A program made the translations under genes and the position numbers. Positions 45,990 to 56,932 of a stretch of 64,000 bases of DNA are shown here, piece after piece. The stretch's first letter is position 1. Each line of letters opens with the position of its first letter. The DNA is from Uranotaenia lowii (Eukaryota; Arthropoda; Insecta; Diptera; Culicidae), in the NCBI RefSeq assembly GCF_029784155.1, contig NC_073693.1, positions 24,340,002 through 24,404,001 of the forward strand, given 5' to 3'. The notes beneath the pieces were generated by a model, which saw nothing but the letters and a program-made list of their open reading frames with translations, searched no databases and had not been told where the DNA came from.

Positions 45990-46736
45990 CACGGAAAATT
46001 GAAAAAAAGGTCTAATTAACCGAGAAGCGAGGGGAATTTTTTCCACTCCTTTTTCAAGGTAAATTTTACCTTTTTTCCTTCACCTAGCTAAAAGGTAAAT
46101 TTTACCTTTTTCGCATTCACGTAGAAAAATAGCAAATAATACCGTTTCCCCATTCACTGATTGAAAAGGTAAATGTTAGTTGGTTTGATTGGTTTCTTGA
46201 ATAAACATTTAAAAAAAATACAATCAAAAATTGATATCCAAATTGATGGCCAATCTGAAACAAAAGCAAAGTATTATGACGAGAACCAGCAAAACTAAAT
46301 GATATGTAAAAAAAACACTTACAATTCGGTTCGAATTTCAAATATTGGGCACGAAGCAAAACCTCCTTCCTGAACGACAAAACAGCTTAACCTCAATAAA
46401 CGGGTTCGGCAAATAGTTACTTTTTTTAGATGAATTTTTGTACCGTTTTGTTTAGCTCAGTCCATGTCAACTTCACCTCTCTACGAGGTAAGTTTTACTT
46501 TATTTGGATTTACCTTTATTTCTAGGTGAATTATACTATTTTATTCAGCTCAATTCAGGTGAACTTCACCTCGATACGAGGTAAGATATCTACCTTTTTT
46601 TTCAGCTCGATTCAGGTAAATTTCACCTCGCTGTGAGGGGAGTTTGACCTCGAAGGGGTACAAGTTACATTTTTGGCTTTCACGAGCGTTCACCTTGCTG
46701 TCTCGGTAAATTTTACCTTTTTTATTATTTTCCGTG
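45990..46736. mobile_element. Palindrome-rich MITE, copy 1
   Basis: It starts CACGGAAAATTGAAAAAAAGG and ends ATTATTTTCCGTG. Blocks of AGGTAAATTTTACC, AGGTGAACTTCACCT and CGAGGTAAG recur through both flanks. Copy 2 (46,834-47,776) matches it from end to end, except that copy 1 lacks about 180 bp in the middle (between GATATCCAAATTGATGGCC here and the corresponding region at 47,085-47,265). TA is on the left; the right flank reads TTA, so the duplication is imperfect. Confidence 0.8.
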
Positions 46737-46833
46737 TTAGGAAATCTAAATAAGTGAAAAAAAAGTCTTATGAGTCGTTTCGCACACAGGCTGACCTCAC
46801 TGATTTTGACACTTCGCAGTTCCTGTTTTGATA

Positions 46834-47776
46834 CACGGAAAATAAAAAAAAGGTAAAATTTACCTTTTTGCGAGGTGAATTTTTTCCACCCCTCTTTTGA
46901 GGTAAATTTTACCTTTTTTCAATTTACCTAGCAAAAAGGTAAATTTTACCTTTTTCGCATTCACCTAGCAAAATAGTAAATAATACCGTTTTCCCATTTA
47001 CTGATTTGAAAGGTAAATTCTGGTTGGTTTGATTGTTTTCTTCAATAAGAATCAAAAAAATACGAAATTCTTTCAAAAATGATATTTATTGGATATAAAT
47101 AGGGACTGGCAATTCGGCTTCGCGTTCTTCTGAGCCGCTATGGCCGCTGAATCCACCTGCGTTGCGTACATTCATGGACTCCTCCGTTCGACTAATCCGG
47201 TCAGGTTCGGCTTTTCCGGCTGGAGGATGACGTGGAATACACCTCAAAGCTCTATGGGCCGATCTGAAACAAAATCAATAGTATTATGACGAGAACCAGC
47301 ACAACTAAATGATATTTAAAAACACTTACCATTCTATTCCGATTTTCACATATTAGGCACAAAGCAAAACTTGTTCCTAGAATGACAAAACAGCTTAACC
47401 TCAATGAACGGGTACGGCGAATAGTTACTTTTTTTAGAAGAATTGTCCCGTTTTGTTTAGCTCAATCCAGGTCAATTACACCTCGCTACGAGGTAAGTTT
47501 TACCTTATTTGGATTTACCTTTTTTTCTAGGTGAATTATACTTTTTTATCGAGCTCAATTCAGGTGAACTTCACCTCGCTACGAGGTAAGATTTACCTTT
47601 TTTGAATTCACCTTTTTTCTCGGTGAATTGTACCTTTTTTTCAACCTCGATTCAGGTAAATTTTACCTCACTGTGAGGTGAGTTTCACCTCGAAGAGGTA
47701 GAAGTTACCTTTTTGGCTTTCACGAGCGTTCACCTTTGCTAACTCGGTAAATTTTACCTTTTTATTATTTTCCGTG
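46834..47776. mobile_element. Palindrome-rich MITE, copy 2
   Basis: The ends are CACGGAAAATAAAAAAAAGG and, in reverse complement, CACGGAAAATAATAAAAAGG, with TA outside both (46,832-46,833 and 47,777-47,778). Both flanks are series of 15 bp palindromes or near-palindromes: AGGTAAAATTTACCT, AGGTAAATTTTACCT, AGGTGAACTTCACCT. The centre (47,090-47,260) is GC-richer and unique to this copy. It lies 97 bp after copy 1 in the same orientation. No ORF. Confidence 0.85.
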
Positions 47777-47778
47777 TA

Positions 47779-48837
47779 TCTTTTTTTCCAACTCTACACG
47801 CTGAGAAAACAAAGCAAGCATTTGAGTCTTCATTAAATTTTCACTCACACATTTTTAGCAATAGTCATCAGCTCAATTTAGAGATTAAAAAAACTATTAA
47901 ATAAAATTAAAATAAATATTAAATCAATATTGGAATAAATGGTTTTAACTTAAAAGTTATACTATCCGACGTGATTTTTATACCTCGGAAATATCATATC
48001 TTAAAAAATTAGTTCAGCCCTTTCTTTCAGTACTTTATACGGAGAATTTTTCTATATTGGATTTTTCTGTCCCTGAATAGTGTCGTCGTACAAGTATGTG
48101 CATTTGTTACAGCTTCCGGTCAAAATTTCACGAGAAGCTTCCGGACATTCAATTCGTCACATTCGAATTCTTTAGAAGTTTCCACATTCGGACATTCGAT
48201 GACATTTTTTTCAAGTAGAACGCTACCCCAGAATATTCAATGCAACAAGGATTGGTCCAGAAGAAATATGTTAAAAAAAGGGTTTTAAAAATATTTTGAA
48301 ACCTTTCAATAAACAAACTTTTTTTCGATCTTTTTAAGAATTTTCAACTTTCTTTTCATTCCCGGAGATAGGGTTGCCCATATTTTTTTTCCAAAATTCA
48401 AGGTGCTTGAAAATAAAAATCAGGAAAAATCAGGCTAACATAAAATGATCGAGCTGTGTGCCTTTTTTTTTATCACCGTTGTAAACTGTTGTGGTACTGA
48501 TGAACAGCTTTCACACGTTTAACTGACGAAATATAGCGTTTTTCAAATACGGGATTCAGCAGTTGTTTGAAAAATTACCTTTTTGAACTTGTTTTATTGA
48601 AAATTTAATATTTGAGATACTAACCAAAGCCTTTTTCAAAAATTCTTCATAGTAGTTCTCGCGAAGTTAAGCTTAAATGTGGCAGATTTCGAAAGTTTTC
48701 GTAGCAAAATATACGCATGAATAGTTCGATAATCTTAAAACAAAAATTTAGAATTCCATAGAAATGTGAACGAATGTTTGCATACGACAATCATATTTTC
48801 CAGTCGTTAATCCTCTAGTAAATGACGTCCAGCTTTT
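47779..48837. other. No gene recognised
   Basis: AT-rich. A single hAT-like terminus phrase, ATAGGGTTGCCCATATTTTT, and CAGGAAAAATCAGGCT occur at 48,370-48,440 and may be the remnant of a TGCCA-type MITE. Confidence 0.35.
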
Positions 48838-49082
48838 TATAAGAATAAAAATCTGTGAGAGGACTCTTACCTCATATTTAATTCATTTCAAAGGGTTTGT
48901 GAGTAGAATCTAACGAGTCGAAAATGTTTCAGAAAGATCTTCACGAAAATTTTTTCAAAGTACTCTTGAAAGTTTCGAATATGACTCTCAAGAGTTGCAA
49001 AGAAGATTTTTAAAGTTCCTGAGAGGACCCTAAAAAGTCTCTGGAAGGAATTCAAAAAACTTTTGTATGAATCCAGAGAACT
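48838..49082 (-). repeat. Isolated inverted piece of the 370 bp satellite
   Basis: On the minus strand this reads through the phrases of the array at 53.5-54.97 kb: TTCCTTCCAGAGACTTTTTA, CTCTCAGGAACTTTAA, GACTCGTTAGATTCTACTCA and CAAACCCTTTGAAATGAATT. It is one partial monomer of about 245 bp, 4.4 kb from the array and in the opposite direction. Confidence 0.8.
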
Positions 49083-51410
49083 CGACAGAGGTTTTATTTT
49101 TAAGGCTTTTTCCTATGAGCGCCATCTCCGCAGAGGCCTTTGTGGGAAAGGGTATATGAAGGTTCCGGATAGGGTGAATCGCGACTCCGATTTGCGATAC
49201 CTGACCTTCGAAAAAAAAAAGATTTCTTTCGAACCCTTCGGGCGAGTTTGTTGATTTATAATGGGGTCTTTTTCAGGAATTATCCGAAAAGTGACGTGAA
49301 AGCACGAAGGTGTTCTTTGGCCGGCATGAGCCCAGGATAACCCACACTCGATCGACACACAACAGGTAGAAGTGTGGAGCTTGAATTATTACGAGAAGAG
49401 GTCAGACCTGCTGTCGCTGGATTGAGTTGGTTGATTCTTTGAGAGAGTAGAGTATATGCTGAGGGAGGATCAGGGAAGCAAATCAGATCTGATAATGATA
49501 ACTGGTTTATCACTTGTTTAACACTTAGCGATGAATATGAGAACGCGATGACTTCTCATTCCTTTCCAAGGCCGATCAAGATAACTCGTACGAAATAAAT
49601 TATTTGCTCTCAGTCTGTTCTAGTTCTGAGAATATTCTCCGACAAAACTGGAAGCGATCGAAATAACAAACACACAGAGAGTGCTTTTTCTAGCTATTTA
49701 CGTCCATTCTGACTCTACGACTCTCTCTCACGGGAGTTTTGATTGGCAAATTCTATGGAAAGATAACGATTTTGGATTCCCTGGGGAGGATTCGTCTATG
49801 ACTATTCAAATTGAAGTTTTATCGCGGTTCCGTGTAGGATCAAGGTAAGGAACTCCAGGTGAACTTAACGACAGAAAAGAAATATTTGGGTGTAGTTGAT
49901 GCATTGTCCACCGCTGGGAAGTATCCGGAAAGTGTCATTTACCACAAGTTAAGTAGTGGGGTTATTACAAGAGCTTCTCCGCAGTTAATCCAACTGTGAA
50001 AAGGATATTTTACTGTACGAGAATTCCTAGGGCTAGGGCGATTTCAGACCGGTGAAGTCGTCCTAGTCGATATAGGATCAATTCATCACCGGGAATCATC
50101 CAAGCAGCAAACTCTACAAGTTTGGGTCGTTGAGAGGAGAGGTCATATCTTGAACCGTACCAAGGAGAGATCGAACCTTAACCCGTGAAGTACACTAGCG
50201 CGAGTTTGTCTCTGGATAATATCAAGGTCAGCGGTTTAAGATAGATTTCAATGTCTATGAGGTATTCATGGGTATATCATGAATCGATCTATGGTGCCCA
50301 TGGATCCAGAGTATGGCAAACTGGGTTTAAATTTAGCAATGCTTGTTTAAAGTTATCGATTATTTAACATCCTACAAAATTATAATTCATTTTGGTAAAC
50401 AACAACGACCAATCCCTATCATTTGTCGATACGAATAACATTAAGGAAATATTACGTAGGTATTCCATATTTTTTGGTTTACCAGACAGCTTATAACGAG
50501 TTTCTGACTTTCAATACTTTCAACGAACTCAACATGGATCAAAGAAATTATAATCGATGCGAAACGTTTTCTCATTCCACCTTCAAAACAACCTTTGCAA
50601 AGTTTTCCAGTTAGAGCCCCGACAAAACAAGACTCGTTCCAGAAATCAATCTCTGTTCGCATTCATGTGAGTCACAACGAAGCAGCAGTAACAACAACGA
50701 AGCTCAAGAGTCGTTCACATCAAGATGCTGATGGCCTTTTCACATTTTATAACTGTTGGCTGGTTGGATTGGAATCAACCGTCATCATCATCCCGTGTCT
50801 AAGAATCACTTCGGCGCGCAGTTTGTTTTCGTTGAAAATCAGCCGGCTTGTACGGTTCCGGGAAAACATTTTAATTTATTTGCTCACGTGTCGTCTTTCC
50901 AATCCAAGGGGAAACTAAGCGCGTGGAAGTTCGAAAATGACAACATTTTCCTTCCCATCATCCATCCATCGACGGACTCTATTTGCCCACACAAATCCAT
51001 GAGGAAAAACAGCTGACACGTTCACTGGCCACACGTGTTTTTGTTGATGTTATGAAGAGGGCAAAACCCGTTACAGGAATACTCGTAAAGTGTGAATCCT
51101 TTTCACTTCTCGATGGCAGATCATTGACTTGATGCTTATTGCGGTTTTCCATTTCATCCACCACCAGACGGTAAAAGTGAATACCAACAATATTCTCGTT
51201 TTGTGGATGAGAAGTGGAAAAACCTGGAAGGGCGCAAAGGGGGTTTGTTGATGTAGACAAACGGGAAGCCGTTGACTTTCAACCTTTTGCCAGCCAGGTT
51301 CAGCAAGTTTTACATTGATGACGGTCAAAGCTGCTTAGGGCAGTAACATTGTCTTTAGTGTATATAGCACACATTGACAATTCGATGACACGGTTGATAA
51401 TCTCTTTTTT
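49083..51410. other. No gene recognised
   Basis: This segment between the inverted satellite piece and the Juan-like LINE has a few open frames up to 107 codons (50,595-50,918 plus; 50,979-51,260 minus), none with a known motif. Base composition is nearer balance at 50,600-51,350. Confidence 0.3.
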
Positions 51411-51425
51411 ATCGAACCAAAATAA

Positions 51426-52175
51426 CCCATAAGCCAAGAGCTCAATTTTTAAAACCTAATGAAAATCATTCCATAACTTTTAATGGGGTTTCATTAGAAT
51501 GGTCTGATCACGTGAAGTACTTGGGACTCACACTTGATCGGAATCTTACTTTTAAAAATCACATTGAAGATATTCAATCTAAATGTAATAAATACACTAA
51601 ATCTCTTTATTCTCTCATCAACAGGAAATCCAAGTTGTGTCTGCGAAATAAGTTACTTATCTACAAACAAGTGTTTCGACCAGCGATAATGTATGCAGTT
51701 CCGATTTGGTCTAGCTGCTGCGCGACGAGGAAGAAAGCCATCCAGAGGATTCAGAACAAGGTTCTGAAAATGATTTTGCGGCTTCCACCTTGGCACAGCA
51801 CCGAAGATCTTCATCGGATTGCGGGCATTGAATCGATCGAAGAGATGGCCAACAAAATAATCTCCAACTTCAGAGGAAAATCGATGCAGTCTTCCATCGC
51901 AGAGATTCGTTCTCTTTATAATTAGTTTAATTTTAGGATAGTGTTTAGTTTTAAGTTTAAAATATTTTTGCCATTACAGGATGTTCTCCTACATTAAATA
52001 CTTAATTGCGCTAAGCAAATTTAATTCTTATAAATAAATTTTTAATATCTAGTTAACTATAGGGCTCTGAACAGTTCATTATTGAGCTGAACACCTAATT
52101 TAATGTAATAATGTAATATAAATGTAATGATGAATTGATACAAATAAAGACATATTTAAAAAAAAAAAAAAAAAA
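51426..52175 (+). mobile_element. 5'-truncated Juan-like LINE with 15 bp target duplication
   Basis: ATCGAACCAAAATAA flanks the insertion at 51,411-51,425 and 52,176-52,190. The element is 750 bp and ends in an A-run of about 18. The encoded tail of a reverse transcriptase resembles Jockey-clade Juan elements of mosquitoes. Perfect flanks and tail indicate a recent insertion. Confidence 0.9.
51428..51925 (+). pseudogene. C-terminal fragment of a Juan-like reverse transcriptase
   Basis: The frame opens at the first base of the element (HKPRAQFLKP) and runs uninterrupted to the stop at 51,923-51,925, about 165 residues. It holds the last reverse transcriptase motif (VKYLGLTLDRNLTFKNHI) and the thumb and C-terminal domain (IYKQVFRPAIMYAVPIW, RIQNKVLKMILRLPPWHS, DLHRIAGIESIEEM). 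The catalytic palm and the endonuclease are lost by 5' truncation. It cannot be functional. The family call rests on the phrases around YKQVFRPAIMYAVPIW, which I associate with Juan; a search would settle it. Confidence 0.85.
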
Positions 52176-52190
52176 ATCGAACCAAAATAA

Positions 52191-53504
52191 GATGAAGAGT
52201 TCTTCAGTATTTTCAAATACCTAGTATAAGGCTGAAAATCGCATATGTTTCTTCAACTGTGAATAACTTCAGACAACAACCAAAGATCGTTGACCCGACC
52301 CACGATGATAGAAAGCGAAGAAACTTCCTCTTCCTGTCGGGGTAAGATACTTTTTCGATCAGTTAGGAAGAAGTGACAGTCCCTAATTTATTATTCTCGC
52401 GAACGACTTACAAGTACAACGGATAACTTTTTTCTTCGCTTCCGCTACTCCGTTCTGGAGAGCTGTCGCGCTGCTGCTGCGACAATTTTTTGGTGCGATA
52501 AAGAGCAGCAACAACTGTTACACCTCTCCTCAATCCCGAGTAGGAAAAGTTGCGAAGACACATCACATCTGGATCTGTCGCCTGGCTGAAGTGCTGGAAA
52601 AGTGAGCGTGCTAGCAGAACAGCTGCAATTCCAACCGCGCATTCACGGTTCCTTGCTCGACGATGTCTCGAAGGTTCAATGACTTCGATGGCTGGCGCTC
52701 TACTAGAACAGGCTTGCGGCCAAATTGACTTACTCGTTGCTGATCCACTTAATCTCACCCTGCGCCAACCAATGCCAATGGCCAGTCAGGAGAGAAATAA
52801 AAACGGGAAAATACTTTACAACCCGGGAAGTGGCATACCTACTGTATTTGTACACTTACGGATAAAACCTATAGATCTCGGCTGCTTTTAATTACGGGTG
52901 CCAGCCAGGGCCCCCGAACAACAGGCAGGAACGTTACCGAACCGGCAAGTCACGCATGCATTCTCCGGAGGTGTTTTCCTCTTCGATACTTGTAGGTACA
53001 TCTCTATTAGGAGATTCTCCCAACTTCGAATCATAAAAGTGGAATTGAACCAGAAGTAGTGCGATCATCTTCCTACTTACAATTGTTGATCGGAATTCAC
53101 ACTTTATGTTTTAGGGCGGTTTAATCACGTATAACCCCATTATAAGTTAATTGATTTTCCCGCTTTGAAGTTTTTCTGAAATACTTTGGGTTGATCAGAG
53201 TGGAAAATTTGATATTAGTCAAAAGACTTCAGAACAATTTATCGATGCTTTTTTTATTGTGTAACATCACATCGGAATGGTGTTTTCATTTACATTCCCT
53301 CGATATAATCAAATATCGTCCTGATTAGAAATAAAATCGATTTTGAAAGTTTTCAACACAACACAATAAAAAGACACACGATTTTATTATAAAACTATTT
53401 TTCGCGTATTCGACCAAGTACCGTAATAATGACAAGTTGTTGAGTTGTTGATAAGACAAGATTTGTCCACGTTCATGTTCACTTGAGGTGGCGAATTGAT
53501 TCTC
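52191..53504. other. No gene recognised
   Basis: The 113-codon plus frame at 52,550-52,891 overlaps a 116-codon minus frame and neither shows a motif. 52,400-53,000 is GC-richer than its neighbours. Confidence 0.3.
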
Positions 53505-54980
53505 TCAGAAATAGTTCAGAGTTCTTCAAAAAGCACTTTGGAGTACTTTCCTGAATTGGTTCCTGGTTCTAAAACTCTAAATTCATCTCTGGAATTGTTT
53601 AGTTTTTAAGATATTCTCCGGATTCATTACAAAAGTTTTTTGAATTCCTTCCAGAGACTTTTTAGCGTCCTCTCAGGAACTTTAAGAGTCTTCTTTGCAA
53701 CTCTTCAGAGTCATCTTCGAAACTTTCAAGAGTTCTTTGAAAAAAAAATCGTGAAGATCTTTCTGAAACATTTTAGCTCGTTAGAGTCTACTCACAAACC
53801 CTTTGAAATGAACTAAAAATAAGTTAAGAGTCCTGTCACAGATTATTATTATTATTTTTTTTTTGAGGAACTCTTTACACTTCTCTCAGAAATAGTTCAG
53901 AAATAGTTTCTTGAATTGTTTGGGGTTCTAAAACTCTGAATTCATCTCTGAAATTATTTAGTTTCTGATAAGATATTATCTGGATTCATTACAAAAGTTT
54001 TTTTGAATTCCTTCCAGAGACTTTTTAGGGTCCTCTCAGGAACTTTAAGAGTCTTCTTTGCAACTCTTGAGAGTCATCTTCGAAACTTTCAAGAGTTCTT
54101 TAAAAAAAAATTCGTGAAGAATCTTTCTGAATCATTTTCGACTCGTTAGAGTCTGCTCACAAACGCTTTGAAATGAATTAAAATTGAGTTAAGAGTCCTC
54201 CCACAGATTTAAATTTTTTTTGAGGAACTCTTACACTTCTCTCAAAAATAGTTCAGTATTCTTAAAAACCACTTTGAAGTACTTTCCTGATTTTTTTGGG
54301 GTTCTTAAACTCTGAATTCATCTCTGAAATTGTTTAGTTTCTAATAAGATATTCTCTGGATTCATTACAGAAGTTTTTTTGAATTCCTTCCAGAGACTTT
54401 TTAGAGTCCTCTCCGGAACTTTAAGAGCCTTCTTTGCAACTCTTGAGAGTCATATTCGAAACTTTCAAGAGTTCTTTGAAAAAAATTTCGTGAAGATCTT
54501 TCTGAAACATTTTCGACTCGTTAGATTCTACTCACAAACCCTTTGAAATGAATTAAAAACAAGTTAAGAGTCCTCTCACAGATCTAAAAATTTTTTTGAG
54601 GAACTCTTTACACTTCTCTCAAAAATATTTCAGAGTTCTTCGAAAAACCACTTTTGAGTACTTTCCTGAATTCTTTGGGGTTTCTAAAACTCTGAATTCA
54701 TCTCTGACATTGTTTAGTTTCTTATAAAATATTCTATGGATTCATTACAGAAGTTTTTTTTAATTCCTTCCAAAGACATTTTAGAGCCCTCTCAGAAACT
54801 TTAAGAGCCTTCATTGCAACTCTTGAGAGTCATCTTAGAAAATATCAAGACTTCTTTAAAAAAAAAACTTTGTGAAGATCATTCTGAAACATTTTCGACT
54901 CGTTACAGTGTACTCACAAACCCTTTGAAATGAATTAAAAATGAGTTAAGAGTCCTCTCACAGATTTAAATTTTTTTTTT
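53505..54980 (+). repeat. 370 bp satellite, four long monomers
   Basis: The landmark TGAATTCCTTCCAGAGACTT occurs at 53,641, 54,004, 54,380 and (as TTAATTCCTTCCAAAGAC) 54,760, giving periods of 363, 376 and 380 bp. Each monomer itself is built of units of about 22 bp with the pattern GAGTC.TCT..G.AACT.T: for example AAGAGTCTTCTTTGCAACTC and CAGAGTCATCTTCGAAACTT in succession. Monomers differ by scattered substitutions and small indels. No ORF is preserved. Confidence 0.9.
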
Positions 54981-54983
54981 TTG

Positions 54984-55380
54984 AAACTCGGAACGCGTGC
55001 CTTGAGTGAGTGACACGAAATAATCTAAGACACGCCCTCCAGAGAAACACAACACGAAAACAACCCGAATTGTGTTTGTACGTTTCTCTTCGAGACGCGT
55101 GTCTGCCTGCCTGCCTGCCTGCGAGCGAAGTCGACTGCTACGATTGAAAGCACGCATATAAAAAAAACACGGAGATAGATGCGACCACACCGTACGAGAG
55201 TACGATTCAAACTGATTTCGCATGTACGCATTCGTATTCGTTGCGTATTCGGCAGGACAAACCGAATGAGAATTCTTGCGTTCTTTGGAGTGTCGCCGAA
55301 ATTAACCGTTTTATTCTAAGTTCGGTGACTCAACTCTCAATTTTTTGCATGCTCTGTCGATTTTTGAGAGGACGCGCTTA
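54984..55380. other. Insert in the satellite domain, with a (CTGC)n microsatellite
   Basis: This about 400 bp segment of higher GC breaks the satellite pattern. It includes a CTGC tandem run at 55,103-55,122. Its ends are not defined; no duplication is visible. Confidence 0.45.
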
Positions 55381-56650
55381 CTGGGAACCCTTAAGAGTTT
55401 TGTTAAAGTCTTCTGAGAAACTTTTCACATCTCTCTCAGAATCATTTCAGAGTCCTCCAAAAATCTCTTCTGAGTCGTTTTGCTGAAACTCTGAATTCTT
55501 CTCACAAATTTTTAGAGTCTAATGAGATCTAGAGCAACTCTTGAGAGTCATCTTCGAAACTTCAGAAAGCTCTCTCTGTAAATTTTAGACGCGTTATAGT
55601 ATTCTTACAAACTTTTGAAATTCGTTAAAAAAACATCTGAGTCCTCTTAAAGATTTTAAAAAAGTTTAATGAAGAGATTTATGACCGTAATTTATGTTTT
55701 GATACTTTATTTAACGGCTTTATCGGTGAAAAGTAATGTCTTTTTTTAGTAAGACCATCTTAAGATAATAAAATTTTATAGACGTATAGAAAAATAGAAG
55801 TAATGAAAGATGATGAAAACGAACGGATAGAATTTTATTTAGAAGCATAACCATCACATACAAAAGATTTTTTCAGCATGGGCAAACAAAAATTTGGTAT
55901 CTCATCACATACCTTAAAGTTCACTCCTCTCAGAACCTTTTTAGTGTACACTCAGGAACTCTGCAGATCTCTGCAGATCTTTGAGCACCTATTAGTTCTT
56001 CTCAGAAATTGTTCAACGTATAATCAAAAATTCTCTGGAATCCACGAAGAAAGTCTTTAAAGTCAGCTTAGGGACTTTTTAAAGTCCTCTCAAAAACTAT
56101 GAGAGTCTTCACAGGATCATTTGAGAGTCATTTTAGAAACTTGCAAGAACTCCGAAATTCTGTTTTGGCGAAACTTCTTAAGAGCTATATCAGACGCTTT
56201 TTTAAATCATCTCATAAACTCTGTAGATCACTCTCAAAAACTGTTTAGGCTTTTCTCAGAAAGATTTGAGTGTTATCTCAAAGACTCTATATAGTGTCCT
56301 CTCTATAACTCCTGGATGTAATCTCAGAAACTCTATCGAGTCCTATCAAAAACTCTTAAAAATCAACTCAGAAACTTTTAAAGTCCTTCCAGAAACGGTT
56401 TAGTATACCTACAGCAAACTTACTTTCAGATCTTCTCAGATATTCTAAACCTCTCTCAGAAACACTTTGGAGTCCTTCGAAAATCTCTTCAGATTCATCT
56501 CCGACATTCTCTGCGCGTCTTTGAGCAGCTATGAATTCTTTTCAGAAATTGTTCATAGTCTAAATTCTCTGGATTCCTCGAAGAAAATATGAGTCCACTG
56601 AGGGACTTTTTAGAGTCCTCTCAAAAACTTTGAGAGTCTTCACAGAAAAT
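55381..56650 (+). repeat. Degenerate satellite, 22 bp sub-repeats
   Basis: The long monomer is recognisable once (55,391-55,670: TCTTGAGAGTCATCTTCGAA, CACAAATTTTTAGAGTC). From 55,915 to 56,650 only the short unit remains, in forms such as GAGTCCTCTCAAAAACT, GAGTCTTCACAGAAAATC and CTCTCAGAAACACTTTGGAG. A break of about 180 bp at 55,690-55,880 has no such motif. Confidence 0.8.
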
Positions 56651-56932
56651 CTTGAGAGCATGGATGGCAAAATTCCTCAGATCGGCTTGTCCAGTGAAAG
56701 AAAGAGCTATTTTTTTCGTCTGCTTCCCCTAGTTGTGTAACGAGAGATAAATCGCACTGAAATCAAGATTGAAATTCTCAACACAGAAGAGTGAGCGAGA
56801 TTATTCACACCCGCTGATGAAGAGAATTCCCTTCTCCTGACAAATCTATTGCACATTGTGTTGAGGAGAAATCTGAGAGCTATCACAGTTCATTCTTGAT
56901 ACGTTCACGAGAAAAGGCGTTGCTCTCCGAAC

